Positions 23,551-31,172 of a stretch of DNA of 33,550 nt are shown piece after piece. A program made the position numbers and the translations under genes. The stretch is taken from NCBI GenBank assembly GCA_902774025.1, contig CACYGY010000028.1:1-33550 (forward strand), written 5' to 3'. Each line of letters begins with the position of its first letter. The first letter of the stretch is position 1. This DNA comes from an uncultured Eubacteriales bacterium. Its GTDB lineage: Bacteria > Bacillota > Clostridia > Christensenellales > Aristaeellaceae. The notes beneath the pieces are model-generated. The model worked only from the letters and a program-made list of their open reading frames with translations. It ran no database searches and had not been told where the DNA came from.

Positions 23551-25278
23551 TCAGGGAGCCTCCGGCGCGGGCGTGGGGCTGGGAGAAGGCGCGGGCGTGG
23601 GGGAAGGCGCGGGGGTGACAGCCGGTGTCAGCTCCCGTTCATAGAGCTTCTTCAGGGTGGTGACGTCCGCCGTGCCCGTGACGCTCAGGCCCATGTCCTT
23701 CTGGAAGGCCCGGACCGCCTGGACGGTACCGTCCAGATAGGTGCCGGAGCACTTGCCGGTATAATAACCCAGTTCCGTGAGCTTTTTCTGCAGCCAGTAA
23801 ACATCCTGGGAGGAACTGTTCCTGCCCAGTTTCTTCAGAGGCAGGGGCGGCTGAGCGCCGCTGACATAGATGGGTTCGGAGGTGGGGTGAGGCGTGGAGA
23901 CGGGGAGCATGTTGGACCGGTTCAGCTCAGGTGCCGCCACGCTGGCCTTCAGCTCGGGATCCGCCTTCAGGGTATCCGTGATGGTCACCACGGTGCCTGC
24001 GGGGATATTGTCATAAATCCACTTGGCGTCATACACCTGAAGGCGTATGCAGCCGTGGCTGGCACGCTGTCCCAGCATGCGGTAGCTTTTCAGGGAAAGG
24101 GACATGGTGTTCACTTCACGGTAGATGACCGAATGGAAGGCGATGGACCCGTTGATCTTGGTCCAGTACTGGGCGTAATCGCCCCAGGTGGGGAAATAGC
24201 ACCAGCGGGCCTTGCGGCCGGAGAGAACGAAGTCACCGATATCGCTGGGGTTCTTCTTGGTGCCGGTGGAGCAGATCATCTCCCGCACCACCACCGTGTA
24301 CTCGCCCTTCTGGTCGCGGCTGTAGACGGTCACCACCTGATTGGTCACGTCCACCACGATGTGGAAGGGAACGGGATCGCCGGGCGCGGACTCCCTGGGT
24401 TTGTCCCCGGGAAGGGCCACATCCGGATCATTGAACAGGGCAAACCAGGTCTTTTCCCCCACCACGCCGTCCACCGTCAGGGCGTTCTGCTTCTGGAAGG
24501 CTTTCACCGCATTGCGGGTGTTGCCCTGGAAGGAGGAGGAAATGGGACCGGTGTAATACCCCAGTTCCGTGAGCCGTTCCTGAATCTGCCTGACGACTTT
24601 GCCGGAGGAACCATAGGATGTCTTTTTGGTGAAGGGAACGGTGCTGTCATCCTCCTCAGGATCTCCGTTGACGATCTCCTCGCCGCCCTCCGGATGCGGC
24701 GTCACCAGAGGGGCCCCGGACTTGGAAACCGCCTCATGGGAATACAGGGTTTCCTGGGTGCGGGCGTCCGCTTCACCGGTGGCGGGAATGCCCATCTTGG
24801 ACTGAAAGGCGATCAGCGCGTTCTTTGTCCCATCCAGAAAAGTACCGCTGATTTTGCCGGTGTAGTAACCCAGGAGGGTAAGCCGTGTCTGAAGACGCGT
24901 GACATCCTCTCCGGAGGACCCGACCTTCAGGGGACGGTACAGGGTGGCATTGAGAAGGATCTGAGTGGGAATCCCGGCCACGCCCGTCGCCTCAAGACCA
25001 AAGTCTTCCTGAAAGCGCCGGATGGCATCGGAGGTGGCGGCGCCGTAGCGGCCGCTGATTTCTCCCGTATAGTAGCCCAGTTCGGTCAGGTGTGTCTGCA
25101 GGGCCATGACGTCCTCACCTGTGTCCCCCGTCTGAAGAACCCTGTCCACGCTTTCCTCCTCCGCGATCACATCATCCGGCGGATCCGGGAGGACAGACTC
25201 GGACAGGGCTGCGGACAGGATCAGAAACACGCCCATGAGCAGGGAAAGGCAGAGAGCACTGAGAGAGCGGCGGGTCAT
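23551..25278 (-). CDS. L,D-transpeptidase (YkuD) with four peptidoglycan-binding repeats
   Basis: A 575-residue exported protein. After a signal peptide (MTRRSLSALCLSLLMGVFLI…) come two PG_binding_1 repeats, a spacer, a third repeat, a YkuD catalytic domain and a fourth repeat, then a Pro-rich tail. Each repeat carries LTELGYYTG or a close variant followed by TxxAxxxFQ. The catalytic motif is SHGCIRL with Cys410 and His408, plus an upstream HSVIY His. Such enzymes make 3-3 cross-links in peptidoglycan or attach proteins to it. I chose the ATG at 25278 (GAGGTG six bases upstream) over a GTG four codons earlier. It has its own promoter, divergent from the metQ leader. Confidence 0.93.
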   Translation of the reverse strand: MTRRSLSALCLSLLMGVFLILSAALSESVLPDPPDDVIAEEESVDRVLQTGDTGEDVMALQTHLTELGYYTGEISGRYGAATSDAIRRFQEDFGLEATGVAGIPTQILLNATLYRPLKVGSSGEDVTRLQTRLTLLGYYTGKISGTFLDGTKNALIAFQSKMGIPATGEADARTQETLYSHEAVSKSGAPLVTPHPEGGEEIVNGDPEEDDSTVPFTKKTSYGSSGKVVRQIQERLTELGYYTGPISSSFQGNTRNAVKAFQKQNALTVDGVVGEKTWFALFNDPDVALPGDKPRESAPGDPVPFHIVVDVTNQVVTVYSRDQKGEYTVVVREMICSTGTKKNPSDIGDFVLSGRKARWCYFPTWGDYAQYWTKINGSIAFHSVIYREVNTMSLSLKSYRMLGQRASHGCIRLQVYDAKWIYDNIPAGTVVTITDTLKADPELKASVAAPELNRSNMLPVSTPHPTSEPIYVSGAQPPLPLKKLGRNSSSQDVYWLQKKLTELGYYTGKCSGTYLDGTVQAVRAFQKDMGLSVTGTADVTTLKKLYERELTPAVTPAPSPTPAPSPSPTPAPEAP

Positions 25279-25313
25279 AAAGCACCTCACTGGTATCGTA
25301 ATGAACAGGAAGG

Positions 25314-25342
25314 ATTTTATGCGATTTCATGCCTGATGACAA
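25314..25342 (-). promoter_or_regulatory. Promoter of the L,D-transpeptidase gene
   Basis: On the minus strand TTGTCA (25342-25337), 17 bases, TAAAAT (25319-25314), about 35 bases before the ATG. Close to the SigA consensus. Confidence 0.72.
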
Positions 25343-25471
25343 GAACGGAACGAAATTGTTACGTTTTTCCGACTGAGGGACAGAGAACACAGGACATCCG
25401 GAACGGACGGAATTGTGAAAACAGCCGCAAAATGACCTGAATGGACAAACAGAGAAAAGACAGGGGAAGGA

Positions 25472-25499
25472 TTGACAGATCAGGAGAGAATGTGATAGT
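25472..25499 (+). promoter_or_regulatory. Promoter of the metQ leader
   Basis: Perfect -35 box TTGACA (25472-25477), a 16-base spacer, an extended -10 with TG at 25491-25492 and GATAGT at 25494-25499. Transcription should begin near 25506 and run through the leader peptide and attenuator into metQ. Confidence 0.72.
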
Positions 25500-25532
25500 T
25501 TCCTCCCATCACAGGAGGAAGGGGGGACTGTC

Positions 25533-25646
25533 GTGAAGTACGTGCAGGCTGTGGATATGTCCATGGAAATGCGCATGTGTGGCATGTGCATGTTTTGCGC
25601 GCGCTTTCCGATGGACGCCCCTGTGCCTTCCCGGGCAGATGCCTGA
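25533..25646 (+). CDS. Met/Cys-rich leader peptide, putative attenuator peptide of metQ
   Basis: A 37-codon frame too short for usual gene calls. It begins at a GTG, with a G-rich site (AGGAGG at 25513-25518, then GGGGGG) upstream, and ends at TGA 25644-25646. Codons 9, 11, 13, 15, 18, 20 and 27 are ATG, and codons 16, 19 and 22 are Cys; the core reads MSMEMRMCGMCMFC. It lies between a good promoter and an intrinsic terminator, ahead of a methionine-transporter binding protein, the arrangement of amino-acid biosynthesis leader peptides. Translation and function are inferred, not shown. The ATG at 25557 is a weaker alternative start. Confidence 0.6.
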   Translation: MKYVQAVDMSMEMRMCGMCMFCARFPMDAPVPSRADA

Positions 25647-25692
25647 GGAAGGAGCGAAGAGGAAGCTTCCGTCGGGGGCTTCCTCTTTTTCA
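25645..25692 (+). terminator. Attenuator terminator upstream of metQ
   Basis: AAGAGGAAGC (25657-25666) pairs perfectly with GCTTCCTCTT (25678-25687), followed by a short U-run. It lies after the metQ promoter and 36 bases before the metQ ATG, so read-through must be regulated or partial. A second copy of GAGGAAG (25645-25651), overlapping the leader stop codon, can pair with the same right arm. CCTTCC (25626-25631) can pair with GGAAGG (25647-25652), giving competing structures. Confidence 0.72.
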
Positions 25693-25727
25693 TCCGGTGA
25701 TAAGAACAACAGGAAGGGGATTGCTCT

Positions 25728-26570
25728 ATGAAAAAACGGTTCTGTCTGATTCTTGCCCTGGTTCTCACTCTGGCGTCCGGTCTGGCTCTGGCGGAGAAGG
25801 TCACCATCGCGGTGCCCAACGACGGTACCAATGAAGGCCGTGCCCTGCTGCTTCTGCAGACGGCGGGCGTGCTGAAGCTGAAGGATGACGCCGGCATTCT
25901 GGCCCTGCCGAAGGATATTACGGAGAGCACGGTGGAAATCGAGTTCTACGAAGTGGAAGCGGCCAATGTGCCCAACGTTCTCCCGGACGTGGACTATGCC
26001 ATCATCAACAGCAATTTCGCTCTGGACGCGGGCATGAATCCCGTGACGGATTCTCTGTTCATCGAACAGAATTCTCCCTATGCCAATGTGGTGAGCGTGA
26101 AGGAAGGCAATGAGAACACGGATGCCGCAAAGGCCCTCGTCGCCGCCCTGCGCAGCCTGAAGGTCAGGGAGTTCATTCAGAACACCTATGACGGTGCCGT
26201 TCTGCCCGTGGTGGAGGAACCCACCGACGGATACGATGAGACGGTGGATTACGCTGCCCTTGCAGGCACTGAGATTACCGTGGCCGCCAGCCCCACGCCT
26301 CATGCCCAGATCCTGGAGGTTGCCGCTGAAATCCTGAAGGAAAAGAACGTCAGCCTGAAGATCATCGAATTCTCGGACTATGTTCAGCCCAACATGGTGG
26401 TGGAAGATGGGGAAGTGTTCGCCAACTACTTCGCCCATTATCCCTATCAGGACAACTTCAATGAGGAGAACGGCACGCATCTGGTGAACATCACCGAAGT
26501 GCATGTGGAGCCCATGGGCCTGTACGGCGGCCGCCAGACGGATCTGACAGCCCTGGGAGCGGGAAAGTAA
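25728..26570 (+). CDS. metQ: MetQ/NlpA-family methionine-binding protein, circularly permuted
   Basis: A 280-residue exported protein. Residues 1-22 are a signal peptide ending ALA, with no lipobox Cys. Residues 24-162 match the second half of ordinary MetQ: VTIAVPNDGTNEGRALLLL, the AIINSNFALDAG segment, SPYANVVSV and the family's normal end, TYDGAVLPV. Then a ~20-residue linker (163-181) leads into what is normally the first half: ITVAASPTPHAQILEVA (183-199), EFSDYVQPN (214-222), FAHYPYQDNF, HVEPMGLYG, ending DLTALGAGK. The order of the halves is thus reversed and the new ends fall in the usual hinge (GAK/VAIPND). Ligand-contact Arg38 and Asn94/Asn96 are kept. ATG follows AGGAAGGGG. MetN and MetI are encoded 1.6 kb downstream. 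Confidence 0.88.
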   Translation: MKKRFCLILALVLTLASGLALAEKVTIAVPNDGTNEGRALLLLQTAGVLKLKDDAGILALPKDITESTVEIEFYEVEAANVPNVLPDVDYAIINSNFALDAGMNPVTDSLFIEQNSPYANVVSVKEGNENTDAAKALVAALRSLKVREFIQNTYDGAVLPVVEEPTDGYDETVDYAALAGTEITVAASPTPHAQILEVAAEILKEKNVSLKIIEFSDYVQPNMVVEDGEVFANYFAHYPYQDNFNEENGTHLVNITEVHVEPMGLYGGRQTDLTALGAGK

Positions 26571-26586
26571 AGCGGAAAAAAGAAAT

Positions 26587-26620
26587 CGGAGACGGGTCCT
26601 GCCTGCCTCCGGTTTTTTTT
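26587..26620. terminator. Bidirectional terminator between metQ and prs
   Basis: CGGAGACGGG (26587-26596), loop TCCTG, CCTGCCTCCG (26602-26611) with one mismatch, then eight or more T. On the minus strand the hairpin is followed by a TTTCTTTTTT stretch, so it can end both metQ and the convergent PRPP synthetase transcript. Confidence 0.82.
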
Positions 26621-26625
26621 CCCTG

Positions 26626-27714
26626 TCAGCGTCTCCTGTAGACCTCCAGCATTTCCAGAATCTTCTTTCCGGGCCTGCTCAGCTCCGTCATGGACTCCCC
26701 CTGATTCAGGGTGTCGATGATGGCCGCCACATACCGGTCCATGTTGACGGACAGATAGTAGGGTCGGGTGAGAAGCTCCGGGCTCTGGTAAACCAGATTG
26801 GAAGTGAAGAGGCGGTCAAACAGCCCTTCCCTGTATGCTGCGTCAAATCCGGCAAGCCCCTTGCTGAACAGGCCGAAGGTGGCGAAAATGAAAATCCGTC
26901 CGGCACCCAGGCCCCGGAGCTGCCGGCAGACATCCAGCACGCTGCCGCCGGAGGCGATCATGTCATCCACCACGATGACGTCCATGTCCCTGACGGACCC
27001 GCCGCAGAAATCGTGGGCCACGATGGGGTTGGTGCCATTCACAATCCTGGCGTAATCCCGCCGTTTGTAGAACATGCCGATGTTCAGGCCGTAGAGGGAG
27101 GCCAGGAACACCACACGGCCGGTGGCACCCTCGTCGGGGGCGATGAACATCATGTGCTGACTGTCAATCTTCAGGTTCTCATATTCCGTGAGGAGGGCCT
27201 GGGTGAACTGCAGGGATGGTGAAATATTCTCAAGGCCCCGCAGGGGCGTGACGTTCTGCAGCCTCGGGTCATGGGCGTCAAAGGTGATGATGCTGTGGAC
27301 GCCCATGGATTCAAGCTCCCGCAGCATGACGGCACAGTCCAGGGATTCCCGGAGGATTTTCCTGTGCTGCCTGCCCTCATACAGGAAAGGCATGATGACA
27401 TGAAGACGGTCTGCGGCCCCGTTGCAGGCGGCAATGATCCGCTTCAGATCCTGATAGTGGTCATCCGGGGACATATGGTTGACCATGTCATTGAGTCTGT
27501 AGGTCAGGGACGCGTTGGTGACATCCGTGAGGATGAATATGTCCCTGTCCCGGACAGAGCCGTGGAGAATGGCTTTTCCTTCCCCGCTGCTGAACCGGGG
27601 ACATTCCGCTTCAATGAGACAGTGCTCTCCGCGCCAGTCATACAGGATTCTGTCGATCCTCTCTCCCATTTTTCGACAGGATTCCAGCGTTATAATGCCC
27701 AGTCTTCCACGCAT
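26626..27714 (-). CDS. prs: Ribose-phosphate pyrophosphokinase (PRPP synthetase)
   Basis: A 362-residue cytoplasmic enzyme that makes PRPP from ribose-5-phosphate and ATP for nucleotide, His and Trp synthesis. The PRPP-binding loop is MDVIVVDDMIASGGSV. Other family segments are LTDVTNASLTYRLNDM, DDHYQDLKRIIAACNGAADRLHVIMPF (replacing the classical substrate loop), ITFDAHDPRLQN and FIAPDEGATGRV. It is longer than the classical ~315-residue Prs and belongs to the divergent form seen in many Clostridia. I chose the ATG at 27714 because GGGAGG lies eight bases upstream; the frame stays open for another 95 codons with no family match. It faces metQ and separates it from metNI. Confidence 0.9.
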   Translation of the reverse strand: MRGRLGIITLESCRKMGERIDRILYDWRGEHCLIEAECPRFSSGEGKAILHGSVRDRDIFILTDVTNASLTYRLNDMVNHMSPDDHYQDLKRIIAACNGAADRLHVIMPFLYEGRQHRKILRESLDCAVMLRELESMGVHSIITFDAHDPRLQNVTPLRGLENISPSLQFTQALLTEYENLKIDSQHMMFIAPDEGATGRVVFLASLYGLNIGMFYKRRDYARIVNGTNPIVAHDFCGGSVRDMDVIVVDDMIASGGSVLDVCRQLRGLGAGRIFIFATFGLFSKGLAGFDAAYREGLFDRLFTSNLVYQSPELLTRPYYLSVNMDRYVAAIIDTLNQGESMTELSRPGKKILEMLEVYRRR

Positions 27715-28215
27715 CCCCAAAACCTCCCTTGTTCTTGCGTGACAGGACGCACTCATGTGGAAATGCATTTCGCCATGTGCGGACAAAATCCTTTTCCCGG
27801 AGAGGAAAAACCTCATTGCCCTTCCATATTGGCATTCCATCCCGGACATGATAAGATGCTTCCCGGCCCGGGAGAGTGCGGTTTCTGAATCCTCCGGTTT
27901 TCCGGCAGTGCGTCCTGAAGGATCCCCGCGGTCCCTGAGGCGTCGGACGAGACGATTTCTGCGCTTTTGTGTTTTTCTCCGAATTGTGAGAGAATGCATG
28001 CGGATCCGAAACCGGGAGGCGACGCGGAGGGCACAGGATCTTCAGACGCCTTCCCTTTTGCGGAAGGGAGCGGTCCTGCCGGGGAATATTCTGAGATTTC
28101 ATCGGTTTTCTGTTTCCGCATGGTTTGCATGGGATGGTCCCTTCATGCAGGGACGCAGGCGGGTCCCGCATCGGCGAAGCATCCCAGCTTTGATAATAAG
28201 GAGTGAGAGGCAGGC
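27715..28215. promoter_or_regulatory. Intergenic region between prs and metN; metN promoter
   Basis: 500 bases between divergent genes. On the plus strand TTGGCA (27829-27834), a 17-base spacer and TAAGAT (27852-27857) form a fair promoter, implying a metN leader of about 350 bases. A small hairpin (CCTTCC 28049-28054 with GGAAGG 28062-28067) is present but has no U-run. I looked for S-box, T-box and SAM-II features and recognised none. A plus-strand frame across 27967-28206 has no gene-like features. Confidence 0.45.
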
Positions 28216-29244
28216 ATGATCGAACTGCGCAATCTGTCCAAGAGCTTCATGACATCCAAAGGCAGCGTGGACGCTCTCAGACAGATCAATCTGACCATTC
28301 GTGACGGGGATATTTACGGTATTATCGGCATGTCCGGCGCCGGAAAGAGCACGCTGGTGCGGTGTATCAACATGCTGGAGAAACCCAGCGAGGGATCCGT
28401 GATCATGGACGGGCGGGATCTGAGCACGCTTGATGAGAAGGAACTGCGGTCCATGCGCCGTCAGGTGACCATGATCTTCCAGGGGTTCAACCTCCTCATG
28501 CAGAAGACATGCCTGGACAATGTCATGCTGCCCCTGCGCCTGTCCCATGTGCCCCGGGAGGAAGCCCGGGCGAGGGCCATGGAGATGCTTCAGATGGTGG
28601 AACTGCCCGACAAGGCAAAGAGTTATCCGGCTCAGCTGTCCGGCGGACAGCAGCAGCGGGTGGCCATTGCCCGCGCTCTGTCCACCAATCCCAGCGTGCT
28701 GCTCTGCGATGAGGCCACCTCAGCCCTGGATCCCAGGACCACACACCAGATTCTGGAACTGATCCGGGATATTCACACCCGCATGGGCATTACCGTGATC
28801 GTCATCACTCACCAGATGAGCGTTGTTCAGGAAATCTGCAACCGCGTGGCGATTCTGGAACACGGCACGGTCATGGAGGAAGGGGAGGTGTCCGAAGTTT
28901 TTTCCAATCCCAGGTCGGATGCCACCCGCGCCCTTGTTTATCCTGAAATCGCCAGCGCCATTTTCAACGAGGAGGATGACGGACAGAGGGTGCGCCTGAT
29001 TTTCAACGGGGCTCCCGCCGCCAGAATGCCTCTGATTGCCAGCATGGCCATTGACTGCGGAATTCTGGCCTCCATACAGTCCGCCTCCACCCGCTCCGTG
29101 GGAGGCATGACCTATGGATATATGACGCTGGAGATTCCCGGTGGACCGGATGATCTGGCAAGGGCCGTCAACTATCTGCGGAAAACGCCGCAGATTTCCG
29201 TACAGGCGGATGTCCACTACAGCATGAAGGAGGGACAGGCTTGA
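28216..29244 (+). CDS. metN: Methionine ABC transporter ATP-binding protein
   Basis: A 342-residue ATPase. Walker A is GMSGAGKST (38-46), the Q-loop is MIFQGFNLL, the signature is LSGGQQQR, Walker B is VLLCDEATSALD and the switch His is in VIVITHQM. The last 80 residues form a NIL (ferredoxin-like) domain, which in MetN binds methionine and inhibits transport when methionine is abundant. It works with MetI in the membrane and a MetQ-type binding protein. The ATG at 28216 has AAGGAG and GAGAGG upstream. The gene overlaps the TTG start of metI. Confidence 0.95.
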   Translation: MIELRNLSKSFMTSKGSVDALRQINLTIRDGDIYGIIGMSGAGKSTLVRCINMLEKPSEGSVIMDGRDLSTLDEKELRSMRRQVTMIFQGFNLLMQKTCLDNVMLPLRLSHVPREEARARAMEMLQMVELPDKAKSYPAQLSGGQQQRVAIARALSTNPSVLLCDEATSALDPRTTHQILELIRDIHTRMGITVIVITHQMSVVQEICNRVAILEHGTVMEEGEVSEVFSNPRSDATRALVYPEIASAIFNEEDDGQRVRLIFNGAPAARMPLIASMAIDCGILASIQSASTRSVGGMTYGYMTLEIPGGPDDLARAVNYLRKTPQISVQADVHYSMKEGQA

Positions 29245-29951
29245 ATCAGTTCCAGCGCGCTTTTACCTCCGAGAGCCTGGCGGAGGCATGGGAGATCTTC
29301 CTGCAGGATTTTCCCCTGGCCCTGTGGGATACCGTGTATGTCACCGTGCTTTCCACTTTTTTTGCCATTGTCATCGGACTGCCTCTGGGCATGTTCCTGG
29401 TGGCGGGGGATGAAAAGGGAATCCGCCCCATGCCCAGGCTTCTGATGCGCATACTCAACATGGTCATTAATTTCCTGCGCTCCGTGCCTTTCCTGATTCT
29501 GATCGTCATGGTGATTCCCCTGACCCGCCTTATTGTCGGCACCAGTGTGGGCACCACCGCTTCCATCGTGCCTCTGGTGATCGCGGCTTTCCCCTTCGTG
29601 GCCCGGCTTGTGGAAACCAGCCTCCGGGAGGTGAACCCCAACATTATCGAGACCGCTCAGTCCATGGGCGCAACGCCCATACAGATCCTTCTGCGGGTGA
29701 TGCTGCCGGAGAGCGTCCCCTCGCTGGTGAGCAATTTCACCCTGGCCATCACCACCATCCTGGGCTATACCGCCATGAGTGGTGCCATTGGCGGCGGCGG
29801 CATCGGCAAGATTGCCATTATGGTGGGATACAACCGTTACAAATACGCGGTTCTGTATCTGGCCGTCATCGTGCTGGTGATTCTGGTGCAGATTTTCCAG
29901 AACACAGGCTCCTGGCTGTCCCGAAAACTGGACAAGCGCCTGAAACACTGA
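29241..29951 (+). CDS. metI: Methionine ABC transporter permease
   Basis: A 236-residue inner-membrane permease with five to six helices. The EAA loop is VETSLREVNPNIIETAQSMGATPIQIL, which docks onto MetN, and the end GYTAMSGAIGGGGIGKIAIMVGYNRY is typical of MetI. The start is a TTG (29241-29243) that overlaps the metN stop; GGAGG is seven bases upstream. The protein N-terminus before the first helix is about 27 residues long. No clear intrinsic terminator follows. Confidence 0.95.
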   Translation: MNQFQRAFTSESLAEAWEIFLQDFPLALWDTVYVTVLSTFFAIVIGLPLGMFLVAGDEKGIRPMPRLLMRILNMVINFLRSVPFLILIVMVIPLTRLIVGTSVGTTASIVPLVIAAFPFVARLVETSLREVNPNIIETAQSMGATPIQILLRVMLPESVPSLVSNFTLAITTILGYTAMSGAIGGGGIGKIAIMVGYNRYKYAVLYLAVIVLVILVQIFQNTGSWLSRKLDKRLKH

Positions 29952-30173
29952 GAGGTAAGAAGAAGCGTGCGCTGCGTTTCACATGGCAATGGCGCACGTA
30001 AACTTTGGGGCAGGAGCTCATTCATCCTTTTTGCTGTGCAGTGCCACCGGCCGTGTTTTGAGTTTTGCTGACAGATTCCGACGTTTTCCTGAAAAACCGC
30101 ACCCGATCCGGGGCGCATATGATGTATCAATATGCATGCGAGGGTTTTCCTCTTTCGTCAATCCGGGCTGGTA
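29952..30173. other. Intergenic region between metI and the Fic gene
   Basis: 222 bases between converging genes. A 7-bp inverted repeat CGTGCGC/GCGCACG (around 29977-30000) lies 25 bases after metI, but with a long loop and no U-run. From about 30000 the base composition turns visibly more AT-rich. No gene is seen. Confidence 0.35.
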
Positions 30174-31092
30174 TTATCTGACATATGGGACATCCAGCAT
30201 GTCGAGCAGCCGGGTAAACGTATCCTGCCCGCTACGACAGGCGTCCGTCAGCCAACCTTTTTCGTTTCGCCATTCTGAAAGTCCGCGATCATAGAACATT
30301 TTCCTGGAATCTTCAATGATGAACGGGATGATTCCGTGATGAAGACATTCTTTCAGCGCGATCAGGCGGCCAACTCTGCCGTTTCCGTCCTGAAACGGGT
30401 GGATATATTCAAACTCAGCATGAAGTTCGATCACATCCTCCAGAGAAACCGCTGATTTTGCATGATAGGCTTCCAGCAGCTTCTGCATCGTTTCCGTAAC
30501 ATCCTTTGGTTTTGTTGTCTCCCGTCCGCCGACAACATTGGCGCGTTTCTTATAATCCCCAACGGCAAACCAGGAAAGCTGAGAGTCCCGTGTGCCACTT
30601 ATCAGAATAAAATGCAGGTGCTTGATGATTTCCTCAGACAACGTTTCTTCCGCAATATCGATCACATAATCAATCGCACGGAAATGATGAACCGTTTCCA
30701 GAATATCGTCTACCGGAATTCCATCGCCGACATCAACTGTGTTCGTTTCTAAAAATCATCCGTGTCTGATCCTCTGAAAGTTTGCTGCCTTCGATGTGGT
30801 TTGAGTTATAGGTCATTCTGACCTGCAGCTCGTGGTAGAGACCGCCGGAGATTCTTGCTTTTTTTTCATCCCTCAGGGTTTGCAGAATGGGGTTGAGAGA
30901 TACCGTCTTAACCAGGGAACTGACATCACAGGAAAGAAAATCCGCGATTTTCTGCATGGTTCGCTGGGAAATCTTTTCACCTTTTGCAATCTTGGCAATT
31001 GTCCTTGAAGAAATGTGAAGTACCGTAACCAGATCTGTTTTTGTCATATTCTTTGCGGATAATACCTGAGACAATCCCTCATATGAAATCAT
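30174..31092 (-). pseudogene. HTH-Fic family protein, frameshifted
   Basis: Two minus-strand pieces make one Fic protein. Piece one (31092 to about 30755) has an XRE-like helix-turn-helix (TKTDLVTVLHISSRTIAKIAKG) and the Fic N-terminal inhibitory-type segment TYNSNHIEGSKLSEDQTRMI. Translation then runs off into a stop at 30733. In the next frame the sequence continues LETNTVDVGDGIPVDDILETVHHFR and on to the Fic motif HPFQDGNGRVGRL, ending at 30174. A single extra base in a run of five A (plus strand, 30751-30755) explains the break. Fic proteins transfer AMP or other groups to target proteins. ATG 31092 follows AGGTGG. Either a recent loss or a sequence error. Confidence 0.82.
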
Positions 31093-31110
31093 GTCGTCAT
31101 TCCACCTAAA

Positions 31111-31172
31111 CCTTTACTATTTTCTCGTGTAAATCGCAAAAAAGTAAAGGATGATGACCCTCGAAGTAAAGG
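31111..31172 (-). promoter_or_regulatory. Repeated AGTAAAGG sites in the Fic gene promoter region
   Basis: AGTAAAGG occurs at 31143-31150 and 31165-31172 (direct, 22 bases apart) and as its complement CCTTTACT at 31111-31118, all within 80 bases upstream of the HTH-Fic ATG. Spacings near two and three helical turns suggest an operator, perhaps for the HTH domain of the Fic protein itself. No clear -35/-10 pair could be fixed. Confidence 0.45.

Noticed and set aside
28120..28206. Short frame beginning MVCMGW just upstream of metN as a second Met leader peptide
   Set aside because: Only two Met codons, no ribosome site, and no terminator hairpin with a U-run between it and metN.
27858..28215. 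SAM-type (S-box, SAM-II) riboswitch or T-box in the metN leader
   Set aside because: None of the conserved core sequences (S-box GAGGGA/GCAACC elements, T-box GGUGGNACCGCG) could be found by eye here or upstream of metQ; a covariance search was not possible.
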